Of a stretch of DNA of 64,000 bases, positions 19,801 through 34,800 are shown piece after piece. The translations under genes and the position numbers were made by a program. The DNA is from Carposina sasakii. Its lineage: Eukaryota; Arthropoda; Insecta; Lepidoptera; Carposinidae. Location: NCBI GenBank assembly GCA_014607495.2, contig CP053157.1:10106001-10170000 (forward strand), given 5' to 3'. The notes under the pieces are model-generated. The model did not search any database. It worked only from the letters and a program-made list of their open reading frames with translations, and was not told the origin of the DNA. The first letter of the stretch is position 1. Every line of letters begins with the position of its first letter.

Positions 19801-22800
19801 TCTATACTTGTTGGGCAGGTACTCTTATTTCCTAGTGTTAAAAAACTTTACACATTATGATCAATATTAACACTATTCTTATTCTTTATTGCACATACAC
19901 AAAAGAAATATGGCATATAACGTAAAAGAAGAGATGCATGTACAATGTACCTACTATGATGGAAACCCAGCGGTAAAGTGTAAAATAACAATCAGGTTTT
20001 ATAAATCAACTGTTTTTGGCCAAAGTACAGTAAATTCTAGTTCCGTCATTTTTTAAATGTGAAGGTGTACCGAATGCCGTCTTAATCATATTTGGACAAT
20101 TTGATTGGACTACGTTCGGCTACCGAAGACATAACTTTTAAAGAAAGCTTATTACGTATTCAGAGCACGCCGGGACCCGGCGAAGGTTCCACATTTCTCT
20201 CGATAAAAACATTTAAATACAAATACCTAAATTACCGTCTTCGTATGGCCATCCACCATAAACGATATTTTTAAAATTATGAATACCCACTTAATGTGGC
20301 AAATACGAAATCCATTTTGATAATAAACGACCAAGCGGATGACAGTACTAATGGGTGATTTTAGAGTTCAGCTCAGGCTAAATAAAAAGAAGATTAAAGG
20401 TTTGTCATATAAGCACAGAGTACGTATTTGTAATGTAAACGAGTACCTACGGCCACTAACATTAACATACCACCACAAGTATCAAAACCCCTGGATATTA
20501 GTTTTATAATCAGCCCACAGCTTTTTGCAATCCAGATCAACTAACCGGCCATAGTGGCGAGATTACGAATCAAGGTGTCATTTCGGCCGCTATCCACAGT
20601 GCTCCCATAAACAAGCTCCGGGCGGACAATTGTATCTTCGATCTGCAGCACGTGGGCGATTCTGGAGTAGCGCCCACGCCCGGCCCACGACTCTGGCACA
20701 CGCCATAAAACTCTAATATACGATGCAGACACGACACAATGAAAGCCGTGCCTTGATGCGACAATAAAAGAACAACGCTTTATGCTCAACGCATTGTCCG
20801 AGTGGCCTGCGTTAATACGTTATGGCTTCGATTCTTTATGCTGTTTTCAGATTAGAATGTAGACACATCACCGTAAAACTTTTATTGAAGGTCCAATAAA
20901 AAGTTGAGTTTGAAGAGTCATTTCCTAAATACTTTCACGTCATCGAGGGCCTACCCTAATCCTGTCCTAATGGCTTAAAATATTGAAATATGTGTTCGTG
21001 TAAATTAGAACAAGTGGGACTCATGTGGTATTCGTGGGGCGAAGGCGACACTCGAGCCCACACGTGCACTACCCCTGAACAAGGGTGAACAACCTAAATA
21101 ACTACAGGTTTACTACCTGAGCTCGATCATAATCAACCACAAATTATTGGTCATAAAATTGTAATTGTCTATAAAGTTATTTAACATGTTTAATTGCAGT
21201 AATTTGTAAGCTAAGATAGAATTGTATTTCCTGGTTTTACTGCCAGACTTGATAGAGACCTATATAAAACTAAAGGCGCTTCTAAACCTAGGATTTATAC
21301 TAAGAGCCTTACTATTAAAAAGCTATAAACTAGGTATAATTAATATTCAGTTTAATTTTACAGATATTTCATAAATTTTGCCAAAAATCAAATAAGTACC
21401 TACCTATAACGAGGTTGTAACTTTACGCGCGATTAATTAGTAGCAAGGTTAACATTTAAAAGTTTTCAAGTTTATAAAATCACCCCTTAACACAGCAACG
21501 TTGGGCAAACACCAGCTTTACCACATCATATCGCATCGGCGCGCGCTAAAACAAACATAAAAACAGACCCTCATAAAAACTGCACGGATTTTTTTCTGTT
21601 TCCAAACATAGAAATAAAAAACCCTGCATTAGTTGGGGTGTTACTTATAACTGGCGGTTCCGCGTTTACTATTGTTTTATTGTTGCATAACTTTACACAT
21701 ATTTCATGGTGGTTAAAATTTAAAATTGCTAAAGAGCAAAAAATTAAGTATAGTTAGACTTGTTTAAAACATTGAGAGGTAATTTATTAAAGCTACATTT
21801 TCTATTCTAGAGATCAAATACCTATCGTAGATCATGCCTTAGATTATTTTCATAGAAAAAGTTTAATATGGAGTCAATATAATCTGCGGACATATCATTC
21901 CAGTAACTTACCTTTAGCAATATAGCAAGGATTTGACCATTCCATATATCTTATAGCGTACACCGAAATAAAACGAATTCGTGAGTCGTGACCCATAATC
22001 GTATAAGTGACCAAAAAAGCCTCTAATCGGCAGATTCAAATTGAGGCAATCCACGATCATTACAGGCAAATGATGCGTCCGATACCGCACTAAAAGCTAC
22101 TAATGTATTTACTTCGTCACCGGGAACATTTGTCCTGCTCACACGTGAAGAATTTTGGTAGCACTTGCTCTTTCTTATTTTCAGAGAAACAGCGAAGAGA
22201 TGAAGTCACGCGCGAAGCCAAATAAACGCTTAAAAAGCTTTTGTATGTCACTATACAAGACAAAAAAGTTTTAATAATTATGGAGGCAGATAACTAGGTA
22301 AGGTACTGACATCTTATGAATCAATAAGTATATTACAAATATCCGGGATAAAAAGCCTATGTGTTAAGTGGAACCTGTCACAACATATTCCTGAAAACTG
22401 AATCGAAATCGGTTCAGCCGTTTCTGATATTAGCGTGCACAAACATCGATCCGTTACAATTTTATTACGAGTATATGTATATAAATATAATATACAGGAT
22501 GTTTTTTCGTTGCCACCCTTAACGAAGGGTACGTAGGTATATACTATATACATCAAATAAAGTAAGTTTATGCCAAAAAAATGCTGGAAAATTAAAGTGT
22601 CCAATGTTTATGCTAGTTTTTTCATAGACAGATATTAATTATTTATCGTGAAAAAATCTTGCTACACGCGTCAATGTGCATTTATGCAGAAAAAGGCAGT
22701 CTAAGTATTTGTTCAACTTTGGACCCTAATATTTTGGAAACCAGACACTTCCCAGGTATGCTTCCATGGAGAAAAATGGTCGTGATGATGAGGAGATTCC

Positions 22801-25800
22801 GTAGTTTTCGGGAACGTTGACGACCAAAAATCAGCCTGTATACATATATTATAGAATAGAAGATGATACATAATAAGCTACTATGTTCATTACTTAATTA
22901 TATTTTGATTGAAACGTTATTAAAAGACGAGTTTTAAAAAATAACACATTAAAAAAATTCACACACAAACGCTAAATGGCATTTTGGAGACATTTTACAT
23001 TCCATTAAAAACGGTAAGCAATAAACTGGATATGCAAATCTATAATAAAGCATTATTGTCTTAACCTTTATTATAAACTAGTGGACGCCCGCGACTCCGT
23101 CCGCGTGGACTGCAGAAAAAATAAAATGTCAAAATTATCCGGGATAAAAAGTAGCCTATATGTTAAGTGGGACCTGTCACAACATATTCCTGAAAACTCC
23201 GTCGAAATCGGTTTAGCCGTTTCTGAGATTAGCGTTTACAAACGCACAGACAAACTGAAAAACCGACAAACAGACAAAAATTCCAAAAATAATTATTTTG
23301 GGTACTATTGCGTCTGATAAAGGTCTCCTATAATATTTTTTCTCATATATCTTTCATGTACAGACAGCGATCCGTTACATTTTTATTATATGTATAGATT
23401 ATTTTGCATGTAACTAGTAGATAGGTCTTAATTTACTACACATCAAAACAAAGTTTAATCCCATCTTCAAATTATAGGAAGACATCTTGGTACCATAACC
23501 CATAACATAACTTAATATCATTTCCATTTCTATGACACTACAAAAAATAAATAAAACGAGACACGTACGAAGAAAGTTCGTTAGAATAGAAAGATAACAG
23601 GTCCCATAAAGCTTATCACGGGTACAATAACAAAATAAATGCGTTTTTCTACGAATACTCGCGCGAAGACTGACTCTAGATAACAATGAGGTGCGCTAAC
23701 CATAAGATCTTATAGGGGTGTACAAAAATACCTTAAAATAGCCTTTTAAATATAAGTTTTTTGGATGTATGGAAGTAGATGTTACTTTCTTAGAAGTATA
23801 AGCATTTACTCGGACCCCAAAGTCGCTAAAGCGCGAAAAGTCACCTAGAAATAATACAAATCCATAAAAATAAGTTCTCTGTTATCGAGGGACACGTCGT
23901 CGATACCAACACGTGGGGTGATTTGTATAGAAAATGTTACAAGGAGATCCAGCATTTACTTAATTATGATAATTGTATCTACTTACCTAACTATGTTTAT
24001 AACTAATTTAGCTTTAGTTCAGCTAATTGAGCTATTATCTTGACTATTTAGTGCCTCGTCCATTTAGGGTTGCTTAAGGTATGTATGATAGTTACCAAAA
24101 AACCTTTGGTCCCATTTGTGTATACAGATAATTTGTTGGCTCTATACCAGCATTATAAGACGCGACATGTCGTATAATGCATACAGCCCTACCGCGATAG
24201 GAACCATCGCCCACGCGCCGCGGTTGCGCATACACAAAACACAATATCCAAAGATTTATAGACTACACTATTCAAAGACGAAACCAGTCATCTCACCAGT
24301 CGTTATTCTAATCCGTGGTTTATATTTTCCAATTTTATTGATGGTTTATGGGATGATGGGTTTGAATGTTAGAATGTTTATCAAACCGGTCACCAACATT
24401 AGAGTTCATGTATTGTAGGTACATTGTAGATATCTAAATGTAAATCCAATACCTATCTAGTCATAGCCGTGGTACTAATAAACATAGTATTGTTTACGAA
24501 TATACAATCGAAACAATATGAGAATATAGAGAACTTTAGAACATCGTTTATGCATCAATTAAGAGGTTACTAATATAAATATTTTGAGAAAACCCAATCA
24601 TAATTTGTCGACAATGGAGCGGGTAATGTTTCATGAACACGCAACTGGCTGCGGTGTCGCTATCTCGTCGCCACACTCACACAGCTTCAGTTGACACAAA
24701 CAGACTCGCCGAAGATTTACAATTTACAAGCTTTCAACACACACACAGCTGAAGTTACCCCTTAAAGCTTTACTCACACAGAAAAGGCTGTGACTAAAGG
24801 CGATATTTCACTTTGGCTGGAGTTAGCACTCACTCACGTAACTATGCTAAGCTAACATATCTTATAGCTTACAATATCCACGAGTATAGGACCCACGAGG
24901 TCTATCACCTGTTGTGCCTATTGGTAAATATATAGGTTTTTGACTTGTCTCTAGGTATGTCGTAGGAATATTAGTCCTAACTGACGCTTCTATTACTGCA
25001 TCGATTACTTTTCCTAAATTCAATTAAAACTCTAGGTTTGGCGCGCTATAAATTAAAAGAAAGCTCTTAACTCTAGTGTGTAACGGCCTTAAAGCTCCAC
25101 TCACGCGCACAAAGGCTGTGTCGTGCTACGTTTTTTAGTTTCTAGGTCACAAACGCGATGCCAGATTGCATCGCTTTGAGCAAAACAGTTCCGTGATTTA
25201 AGCCAGACCAGTTTGCTAACGTGTACCTTAACAATATCCACTATCTAAAACCTCTGGCTATCTAAGCTAGATTACAGCAAGATAATTTACAAGTTCTTTG
25301 AATAGGACACCATTTACAAATAGGTTAAAAAAAATTGTGCGCAGTTTGCTTATAAATGTATGCTCATGTACAGAAATGTTAACTTATTTGATTTCAAAAC
25401 TGAAGATACATTGATAAAACATTGATAGCTTCGGTTACCAATAAGATGTGTAGGTTGGTTAAATCTTATAGAATTTATTACAATATTTAAGTGTCAAAGC
25501 TTGTATATGAAAAATTTCCAAGAGACAATAGGTGCCCGGACAATGGGGTCCGCGGGCGGCGCACGTGCGTGTCCCATTGTATTCATATGATATAAACCGC
25601 GGCCCAGCAAGACTCGCAGACTAATAATCGACTGTCTCGATTGTTATAGGAGGCGATTAAACGGAGACGTGCCTTAAAAAAATACAAGTTCGATATCTAT
25701 TGTTACAATAAAAGTGTGTAGTTGGAAGTTTCGAAAGACTAACTGTCCTTACAATCTGAAATATATCTGACTAGTGGACGCCCGCGACTTCATCCGCGTG

Positions 25801-28800
25801 GACTGCAGAAAAAACAAAATGTCGAAATTATCCGGGATAAAAATATTTTCCTGGGATAAAAAGTAGCATATGTGTTAATCCAGGGTGTCAGCTAAGTCCA
25901 TACCAAATTTTATTAAAATCGCTCCAGCCGTTTTAACGTGAAAGAGTAACAAACATCCATCCATCGATCCATCCATCCATACTTACAAACTTTCGCATTT
26001 ATAATATTAGTAGGAGGTAGGAGTAAGATAATCGCCTAATATGTATTGGACAAATGTATGTATGGATGTGTTGCATTCTCTAATAGTTTCCTAGTTCTTC
26101 GACTTTTCATGAAAATTTGTGGTACAATAAAGAATTTTATCTACATACCTATCTATGATTGGTACATTACATAGCATTTACATTAAAAATTATCAACTAA
26201 GTCTCGTCATAATTAATGAAGAAACCATAGGCCATAATTCAAGAGAAAATCGAAAAGTGAAAATAGCGACGACATTATGTTAAAACTGATATACATATTA
26301 GCTATACTCTAGACGTAACTTGCAATTTGTAATAATGCAGTGTAGAGATTGTGAGCGCAGTAAATTACACACCTACCTAAGTATACTTGCAATGGGCATA
26401 GATTGTTGAGGTAGCGCATAATAGCGCAGATAGGCCAATAGCTGAACAGGCGAGTTGCTGAATAGCACGCTCCTATGTGCTGATTCGAATTGATTGCATA
26501 ATGGCCACAAGTCGCTCTCTGGCGCGTGGGTGACCCTCTGTGTCGTCTGGAATTAATTATTACAATGCACCTATAAATCATCTTCAATTGAAATAGATTT
26601 ACTCTGAAAGCTGTATCTACACATATGAGACGAACATGACAGGCAAAGAGTATACAAAATTGGTTATATCAGTTATATCTACGTGTTTATCTATGCAACT
26701 ATCGTACCCAAACAAAATCATGTTCATGGGATTTTAGGTGCTAAGTATGTATTTTAACACTAATCAATGTTTTAGAAGACAAAATTCAAATAAGAATTTA
26801 TTTACAAAACAATTTAAAACACATTTACTATAAAATTATTAATAAAGAAATGGAAAAAATTCCTCACCCGGGTGGGAATCGAACCCACGACCTCTGCATT
26901 CCGCGTGTCAGTGCTCTAACCACTGAGCTACTATGTCAAATTCTTATACGCCTTTTACAAGATGCATGGCAGTCAGACTATTGACTCTGTATTTCTTAAC
27001 GGATGTAAATGGTATTGCGTTAAGCAAACATTTTTTCAACCTGAGATTTACTTGTAAGTTATCCAATCAGCTCCTAACTGGGTGTATAAACATACTTGTG
27101 GTACCCATTCGTGGATCGTGCATGATTACAAGCTTCCATACGTACAGTCGGTGTCACTAGCAAGTATATAACTCAACATAATAATACAATTTCACACATG
27201 ACTTCAAGCTTCCAGTGTACTTAAAGGTAATAGGTACTGTAACTACATGGCGAGTAGCTGCTAACATGTCAGGTACTTACCCGTGAGGTTATGTTATGTG
27301 ATGCTTAATCGACATAACGAGTAAATAAGCTTATGTTACACAGTTCAAGCCTGCCCATTATAAAAACTTCCTGTGTTGAATATGCCACTAACTAACTGAA
27401 AGTCATCATAATTAGTATCGTGGCTAAGTAATTAGGTAAGTACTTACTTTGTGATAATAAATAATCTCTTATAGGTAGGTAGATAGTTGCAACAAGGAGA
27501 CAGGAGAGAGGCGTGGAGAATATACCTACATATTCTCCACGCCTCTCTCCTGTAGAAGTAGATTTTCATAAAAACCTTATAACACTACTTAGTAGGTAAA
27601 AAATAACCGCGCTTAGCTTTTTCATAAAACTCTACGAAGCAAATACATTTTGTTGCAACTGCACTTTTGACATAGTTCAAAATACGCAAAGTAGGCATTT
27701 CGAATAGGAATTGATTTCTTAAGTTGTATTATTTTCAATTTAATAAACGCAAAATTGGCATATGATATTGCGGAAATTATGTAAGTACTTACCTACCTAC
27801 TACTTTTGAAAACATTTTTTGTGCTGCGGCCAGAATTTCGGCTAAATGCGCATGTGCGGCGCCGCGCTGCGTCATCACCGGCGGCGCCGACGCAGCACAT
27901 GTTGCCGATTGCTGACAGACAGACTTGTAAAATATGTTTTTATTTAGATATTAATTTAACATAGTATACATACAAATGTATCCAAAAAACCATTTAGACC
28001 TTTTGTTTAGCTGAGATTTATTTTATCTAATTGTTTTTTTTTTCTAAATTACGTAAACTTGTGTGGCCTGTCTACATTTTCAAAGTGAACAATTTGTAAA
28101 ACTTTTTTAATCACCTCCTCGTTAAACAAACAAGCCTACAATATTACAAAAACGCTACTGTAAAGTACTACAAAATTAACATGTTAACAAATTATATCAT
28201 AAACTACTTAATTAAGTCAATAAGCTTCGTGTGTTTTAAGAGAATTAACAGCGAATGGCCGCGCAATTATGGATTGTAAGTATGTTTTCTTGAACATTTT
28301 ACTTAATTAATCAAATATTCGACTTTACGAGTACCAACAGCCCTCATAAAATATAGGAGGCTGGTTATAAATAAGTTGTCAAGTTAACGACTCCTTGTGC
28401 CTTCAAATAATAAAATACAAAGTGGATGTAAAGATTTGAGACAAAGAGCTCGCCGTGGACACCTAATTGCGAGTCATTTTTGTGGTAGGTATGTTATTAC
28501 GAGGTAGGTACTCTAGGGGTACATACCAACATAAAGTAAGTATGGAATGGAGATGCACTATTCTGAAACAGCTTATGTAGAGACACGACGTAGCTTACTG
28601 TGAACCAATTACTGGCTAACATTTGTCTTTCACCGTAGTTTACTTTTCGGCGTGACACTATCATATGATCAAATCAAATGCCAAAGCACTGTGCTGATAC
28701 AAGGCGTCACCTGAGGCTTCACCAGAATATAATATATCAACTATCAAAGTCGACTGGCGCATGACGGTGACCTAGCAACTTATCACTGAATTTTTAAACC

Positions 28801-31800
28801 TGCCCCCCTAGCATGACCACGCATCATGGATATCGTATCGTTAGATATGATATCGTCTCTATACAAAATTCAAAATGGCGGCTATATTTATCTTATTTCG
28901 ACAGACTAAATATCGATAAATCGGTTTATCATATCGTGTTTTGCAGGTCATGCTAATCGTGCAGGACCCAGCCATGCTAAACGTGGCCGTATGACCTCCG
29001 TCATGATCCTGCAGTATTGGCTTGCCTATGTCGGGAACACAGCCGTGTGTACTATTTATGTATAAATCAAACGTATTTACCATTCGGTGGTAATACCACC
29101 ATGACTTAGTTCTGCCTTCATGTCACAGTACCTACGTGGCGCAGTACACGACATGGATTGATCATTACCTCCACTATTTATGTCGCGTTAGTGCACGTGC
29201 ATGTAGAAAAGCTATGCAAAGACACTTAGTTCCGTTAATGACCTTTTTCAAAAGAATTTATAATTAAGTACCCGCCTTGATGTTTTGTTTTGTTTTGTTT
29301 TGCACTTATAAAGCGTGGTATACCTACACACAGCTCCTGGCTACAAAGCAAGCCAAGACTACTGTCTTACGTCGCGTGTTTATTCTAGGCAATTCTAGTC
29401 AAAGTGTGTAGGGAGGGATCTCTACCTCTATCTCAGGCATGGAACTGTGGTCAGTTCATGGCATGTAAAACACACATAGAGTATTTTTTTGCATAATTCT
29501 CAATTTGCAGGACCGCATCCAAATCGGAAGTACATACCGGACATCACAAAAAAGTGTTTTACAAACTAGTTTATTCGCCACTTGACAAAATTTCCCTCTG
29601 TTCAGTCACGTATCCTTTATCTCAAGATACTCAAAGCAAACACGCCATGAGAAAAATCCGTAATCATGTGAAAATATATCGATATAGCAGATAAGGATAG
29701 CAGGGTTTCCTCATGCGATCAAATACTTTCACGGTACAATGCGAATCGTGGGAATTTATTAAATGATTCAAATTATTTTGGAACATTTTGATAAGATTTG
29801 GAAATAGCTTTCGTGTGGTATAAAATGCAAATAACTGTACATGCCTTTTAGTTCTCACGGGATTCCAATTTTGACGTGCGTAAAGCAATTTTATATAGGT
29901 ATACCTGACGTGCTTTAGAAAATATTTCATTAAACTATAGTTACTTATTAAATTAGTGCACTAAAAAAAATAACACGCAAAATTTCGCTAATTCGTTTGA
30001 TATATTTATTTGTAAGTAAGTGTGATGAAATTATATTTAGTATAGGTATATACGTACCTATACATATGTATATCCCGATATATAGTACATATTAAGTATG
30101 TTTTTAACAGCCTTAAAGTGGCGTCTCTCATCCTCTCTTCATTACAAAAGCATGGTTTAACTAGTAAATTTATAATATATAATATCTTGACTAAGATAAA
30201 TTTATAAAAACACTTCTCCATTAATATAATCCGTTAGGATATGGTTGATCGTTTCATCTTTAAACATTGTGCTGAGGGATTCAGCTTTGTTTGCCGAGAT
30301 TTGGCTAGTGTATAGCTATCGGGATGAAAAATGACGTTGCCAATATGTAATTTAGAAAAGAGATGGTAAAATTCGTCATCCGAGTAATTGACCCGGTGGC
30401 TCAGTGGTTAGAGCACTGACACGCGGAATGCAGAGGTCGTGGGTTCGATTCCCACCCGGGTGAGGAATTTTTTCCATTTCTTTATTAATAATTTTATAGT
30501 AAAGTAAAAAAAATTACACACTTAATTTATTTATTTAATTTACTACTTTACTTATTTAAATTTTAAAAAACATCTAAAATATACATAATACCGATTGCTC
30601 TTACACGTCACGTCATGGCGCAACGGGAAGATAAGACGACTACGACAAGTCTGACAAAATTAAATGTGTAACAAACCTTAAATAAGGTCGCCGTACACTG
30701 ATTATGTCACTGAGGAAAGTTGACATTCTTATCATACCTACTTGTCATAAGTCTCGACGATTTGTCAATACGTCCACTTGAACACCTTTGATGTCTATGC
30801 TTTGATGAGTGCTCATGCATCTTGCCATGCCAGATATGATTAGATTTGTATTTGACATGTTATTAGTTTATGGTGATTTATGGTCGTCAACGTTCCCGAA
30901 AACTACGGAATCTCCTCATAATCACGATAATTTTTCTCCATGGAAGCATACCTGGGAAGTGTCTGGTTCCCAAGATATTAGGGACCCACACTATAAATTT
31001 CGCCCGATCAAGTAATTAATTATCATTATTTAAAAAAAAAATTACATCGTTTCCCAGCATTTTTTTTTTGTATAAACTTAATTTGATCTATAGAGTACCT
31101 ACGTACCCTTCGTTAAGGGTGGCAACGAAAAAACATTCTACCTATATATAAATAGTAGACGTCTGTATGCCTGTGTGTCTTTTTGTGTATTTTGGGTTTA
31201 ATTGAAGGAAGATTCCAAAAAAGTACCTACAGTAGCTGTCCCTACAATTGGCTGCGAACAAGTGAAGCTACTACTACTACTAGAAGGGTCAATAATATTT
31301 TATTTTAAAAAAAATGTCATACATCAACGACCCAGTTCAACCGCAGTCATGAACGAGCCTACAATAACAATTTTACTCGTACTTTTTTATTAAGTAGATT
31401 TTGGCACACAAAGTTTTAGTTTTAGACAAACTCGTAAACAGAGTTGATAGCATTGTGTAGACACGATTGGTTATCTAATAAGTGATTACCAAGTAACGTG
31501 ATTAATAAATAACAAAAGTCGTAAAACAAGTAACTACCAAATAATTCCAGATAAAGACACTTAATCGCGAAGGGAAACTAGTATTGGCGGTGTTCTTATG
31601 TAAAATATTCGAAAGTGTAATTTATAGTTTGCGCTGTTAGAAACTGGTCTACGTTCTAAATAATATAGCAAGATAAAATATGACTTTGTATTGCCACTGT
31701 TAGCTAACGAAGCAGAAAGGACCCCTTTTAGGCTAGCCTAGATAGATTAAATCAAGATATGTCTAGATAGTGTCCCTATGTTTACGAATACGAGTAAAAC

Positions 31801-34800
31801 CTTTCGTCCTTTTGAAATAACTTTAGTCGATGATATTTAGGTCTACCTATGTCAGGTATGTAGGTTAATAGTATAGAATTACCTTCCGAATGACCTAGCA
31901 ATAGGTACATTTCGCTTTAAAAAAGCTAAATATGCTATGAAAATATTAGGTTATATTTAATTTCTGAAACATTAATAACCAAGATAGGTATTCAGGTAAA
32001 ACTAACAATTTCAACTATCGCAACATTTCCGATACCACTACGTTTTCAGCATATATTACTGCCATTATAGTCCCGCGATTTCAGTTGACACCATGTTGAC
32101 ACTCAAATGACAGCAAACTTGATGGCCAGCAGATTAGGCTGTGTACACACCCGCATGGCGGTTCACACGCGCGATCGCAGACAGAATACGCAAGAAGGCG
32201 TGAGAAAGCCCCGTGCGGTTTGCAAACAGAATACAAATTCATTCACTTACAATTTCATTGCCCTATTTATTTGGATCGTGCCTGTAAACACAGTTCTCAG
32301 GGTACCGTCTTTATTTCCCACTGTGACAATAAACCGACTGAATCGCCACTAGCTGTTTATGTTCTCGTGTGATCTGTTGCACCCAGAGTTTATTATTGTG
32401 GAATAGACCGTCGTAGTTTGTCGCTATTCATTCATCTCATAAGCTTTGCTTAAGGAGAGTTCAGAGTAGCTAAGACTATGAGATAGGATATTATATGACT
32501 TATCATAAATCACTTTCGGATGCTCTATTAGAATATGTACACACTGGACATAAAAATTGTATCATTAATGGAATTTATCATTAATGTATGCAAACCTTTA
32601 AACAAAACCCATGTCAAGTTTTAACGCAAAGGGTATTTTCCTGAAAAAAAAACATTTTCACACATTACACAACACATTAACTTAGTCCCACATTAAGATC
32701 CCTAAGGTCTTGTGTCGTATATAAATACATAGATAAGAATAGAAACATCCATGACTCTGAAACAAACATCGATATTCATCATATCAATCGCAGGCAGGCT
32801 TGATTACGTAAAAGCAATAGCAAAGCCGAAGCAAAGCGATAGCGAAAAATGTACAATATTCGCCTTGAAATGTGAAAGTTCCTTTGAAATCCATTTTACG
32901 TAATACGAATTTGACAAGCAATCAGCGATTTTTGAACAATTTTCGCTATCGCTTTGCTTTTGCTAGTTAGGTAATAAAGGGGAGGGTCACTACCTACTAG
33001 GCCATTGGGTCGTCTGCTAACTAATCGTCTCTTTACTACACTTGCCATTAGTTAGACCCAATATTAGACCATTATACCACACCTCTACCTTCTAATGCTA
33101 TGTGGATTATACCATTCGAAGCTACACCAATAACATTATCTAATCAGTATAAATATTTGCCTAAAATGTTATTTCTTGATACAGCGTTGATGTCTTTTGT
33201 ATGGTAATCAACATAAAAGATTTCAACGATATATCAAAAACTTGTTCGTTAAAGGTTTTTTTGTGAAGTTCATTGGCATTGAATATGATGTAGATTGTTT
33301 TTGGTAAGCACCCATAGCGCACGACACGATATCTTACCCGTGTCCTGTACAAAAAACGCCGTTAAAAAAACAGTGTCCCGTGGTTAAAGCAGTTCAGAAA
33401 TAATAAAACGCAGCGTAATGTAGCGTAATCGGAGCGCGGTCGCCACAATAGTGTGGAATGTGCCGCGACTAATTCTCGACCGCCTGGAAGAGTAACTCAA
33501 TGGCTTCGTACTTAGATAGTGAAAAACTACTGCGACATGTAGAGTTTCAGCACATGATATAGATTTCAGAACAACCAGTTACTTTGTCTACCTATTTATA
33601 AAACTAATCATAAATCCTAAAGCTAAAGATACCCTAGACACACAACAACAACCTAAGAAAAGCCCTGTAATGGCGTCAGTTGTAAGACGCCGAGCGTTTT
33701 AAAATATATTCAACTGTAAATGGAACAAAGGGCCAGGCTCTTGGGTGGTGGACATGACAGTACCTACTAGGCCCTACACAGCCAGCGGGGGAGCTAGCTA
33801 TAGTAACGTACATTAACTGGCTCCACAATATTTTCCGCATTGAGATTGCGTGCCGCGTGCCCGGAGGCAGTGCGCAATTTATAGCCCACTGGAACAGACT
33901 ATGCTTGTTATTATTTAACTGTGGCCCGGCCAGGACAACGCGCCGCAGGCTAACACAATGCAATTCAACTCGTATGCATTATTTTATACCGCTGAATGAG
34001 TACCTTGCTAAATGAATTACTTATCTCGTGAACTTAATAGACAGTGGGCCAATTGGGGACCCTTAAATTACCTACACCAACGCTTCGACATCGAAGTCTC
34101 ATCTACAGCATTTGAGCTTGTTTTAATATTGACCCCAAAATTATCATAATGCGCCATAACACACGCCGATCAGACCAAAATTGGAATTTCAAGAACTGCC
34201 AGCATCATTTGGTTTGGCATTCCTATCCCCATTTGGGTTTGCGGTTTTTATCTGAGTGAATCTGAATAAAGTCATAGCGGTGTCTGGTCTCGTATGCAAT
34301 GCCTTACAGAGCACGCGCCGATATCGGGTATCGTTGGAACGGCATGACGAATGCCCAGCGCTTACCAAATGAATCAGCTTCGTAGCTGCACTCCTTATAG
34401 AGCCTTGCTCGGGTGCGACAGAGAGCCAGGACACCTGACTCCACGCCCGGCCTTGCGGCACGCGCCGGCGCGGTTTATACTTACCTTACCATTTGATTTA
34501 TCGACCTCATTAAATACAAACAATTCTACCTCTACAGTAGGTAAATAATAAATGTATGGACAAATTAAATCAGAACGTTAGAATGTACATAGTAGGTACA
34601 AGAGTACGACAACGTAATAGATGTTTGTACCAATACGAGGATCCGTGCAAGATCAAGTTTATATAAAGGCATAAAACCACTTGTTTTTTTAAACTGTATT
34701 GCTCTTTTATAATTCTGACGTCATTAGCAATATTATTAACAATGTTATGTTCAAATTTATTAGCAGCTAAAATAACACTAAACAACTGAGGAAAATTTTC

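Noticed and set aside
20541..20789. Minus-strand frame in GC-richer DNA upstream of meteorin-like exon 2
   Set aside because: It could have been the missing meteorin exon, but it has no CDW-G or similar motif and no fitting donor and acceptor.
24116..24418. 100-codon plus-strand frame
   Set aside because: It begins with GTG, resembles no family and has no splice or poly-A context.
30391..30463. tRNA gene at the SINE head
   Set aside because: D-arm and T-arm sequences are good, but the anticodon arm pairs in only three positions, its loop length is wrong and the first acceptor pair is mismatched. Identical copies with a common tail show it is a SINE.
34189..34461. 90-codon minus-strand frame
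   Set aside because: Basic and compositionally odd, with no homology I recognise; the shadow frame at 34351-34548 looks equally plausible.
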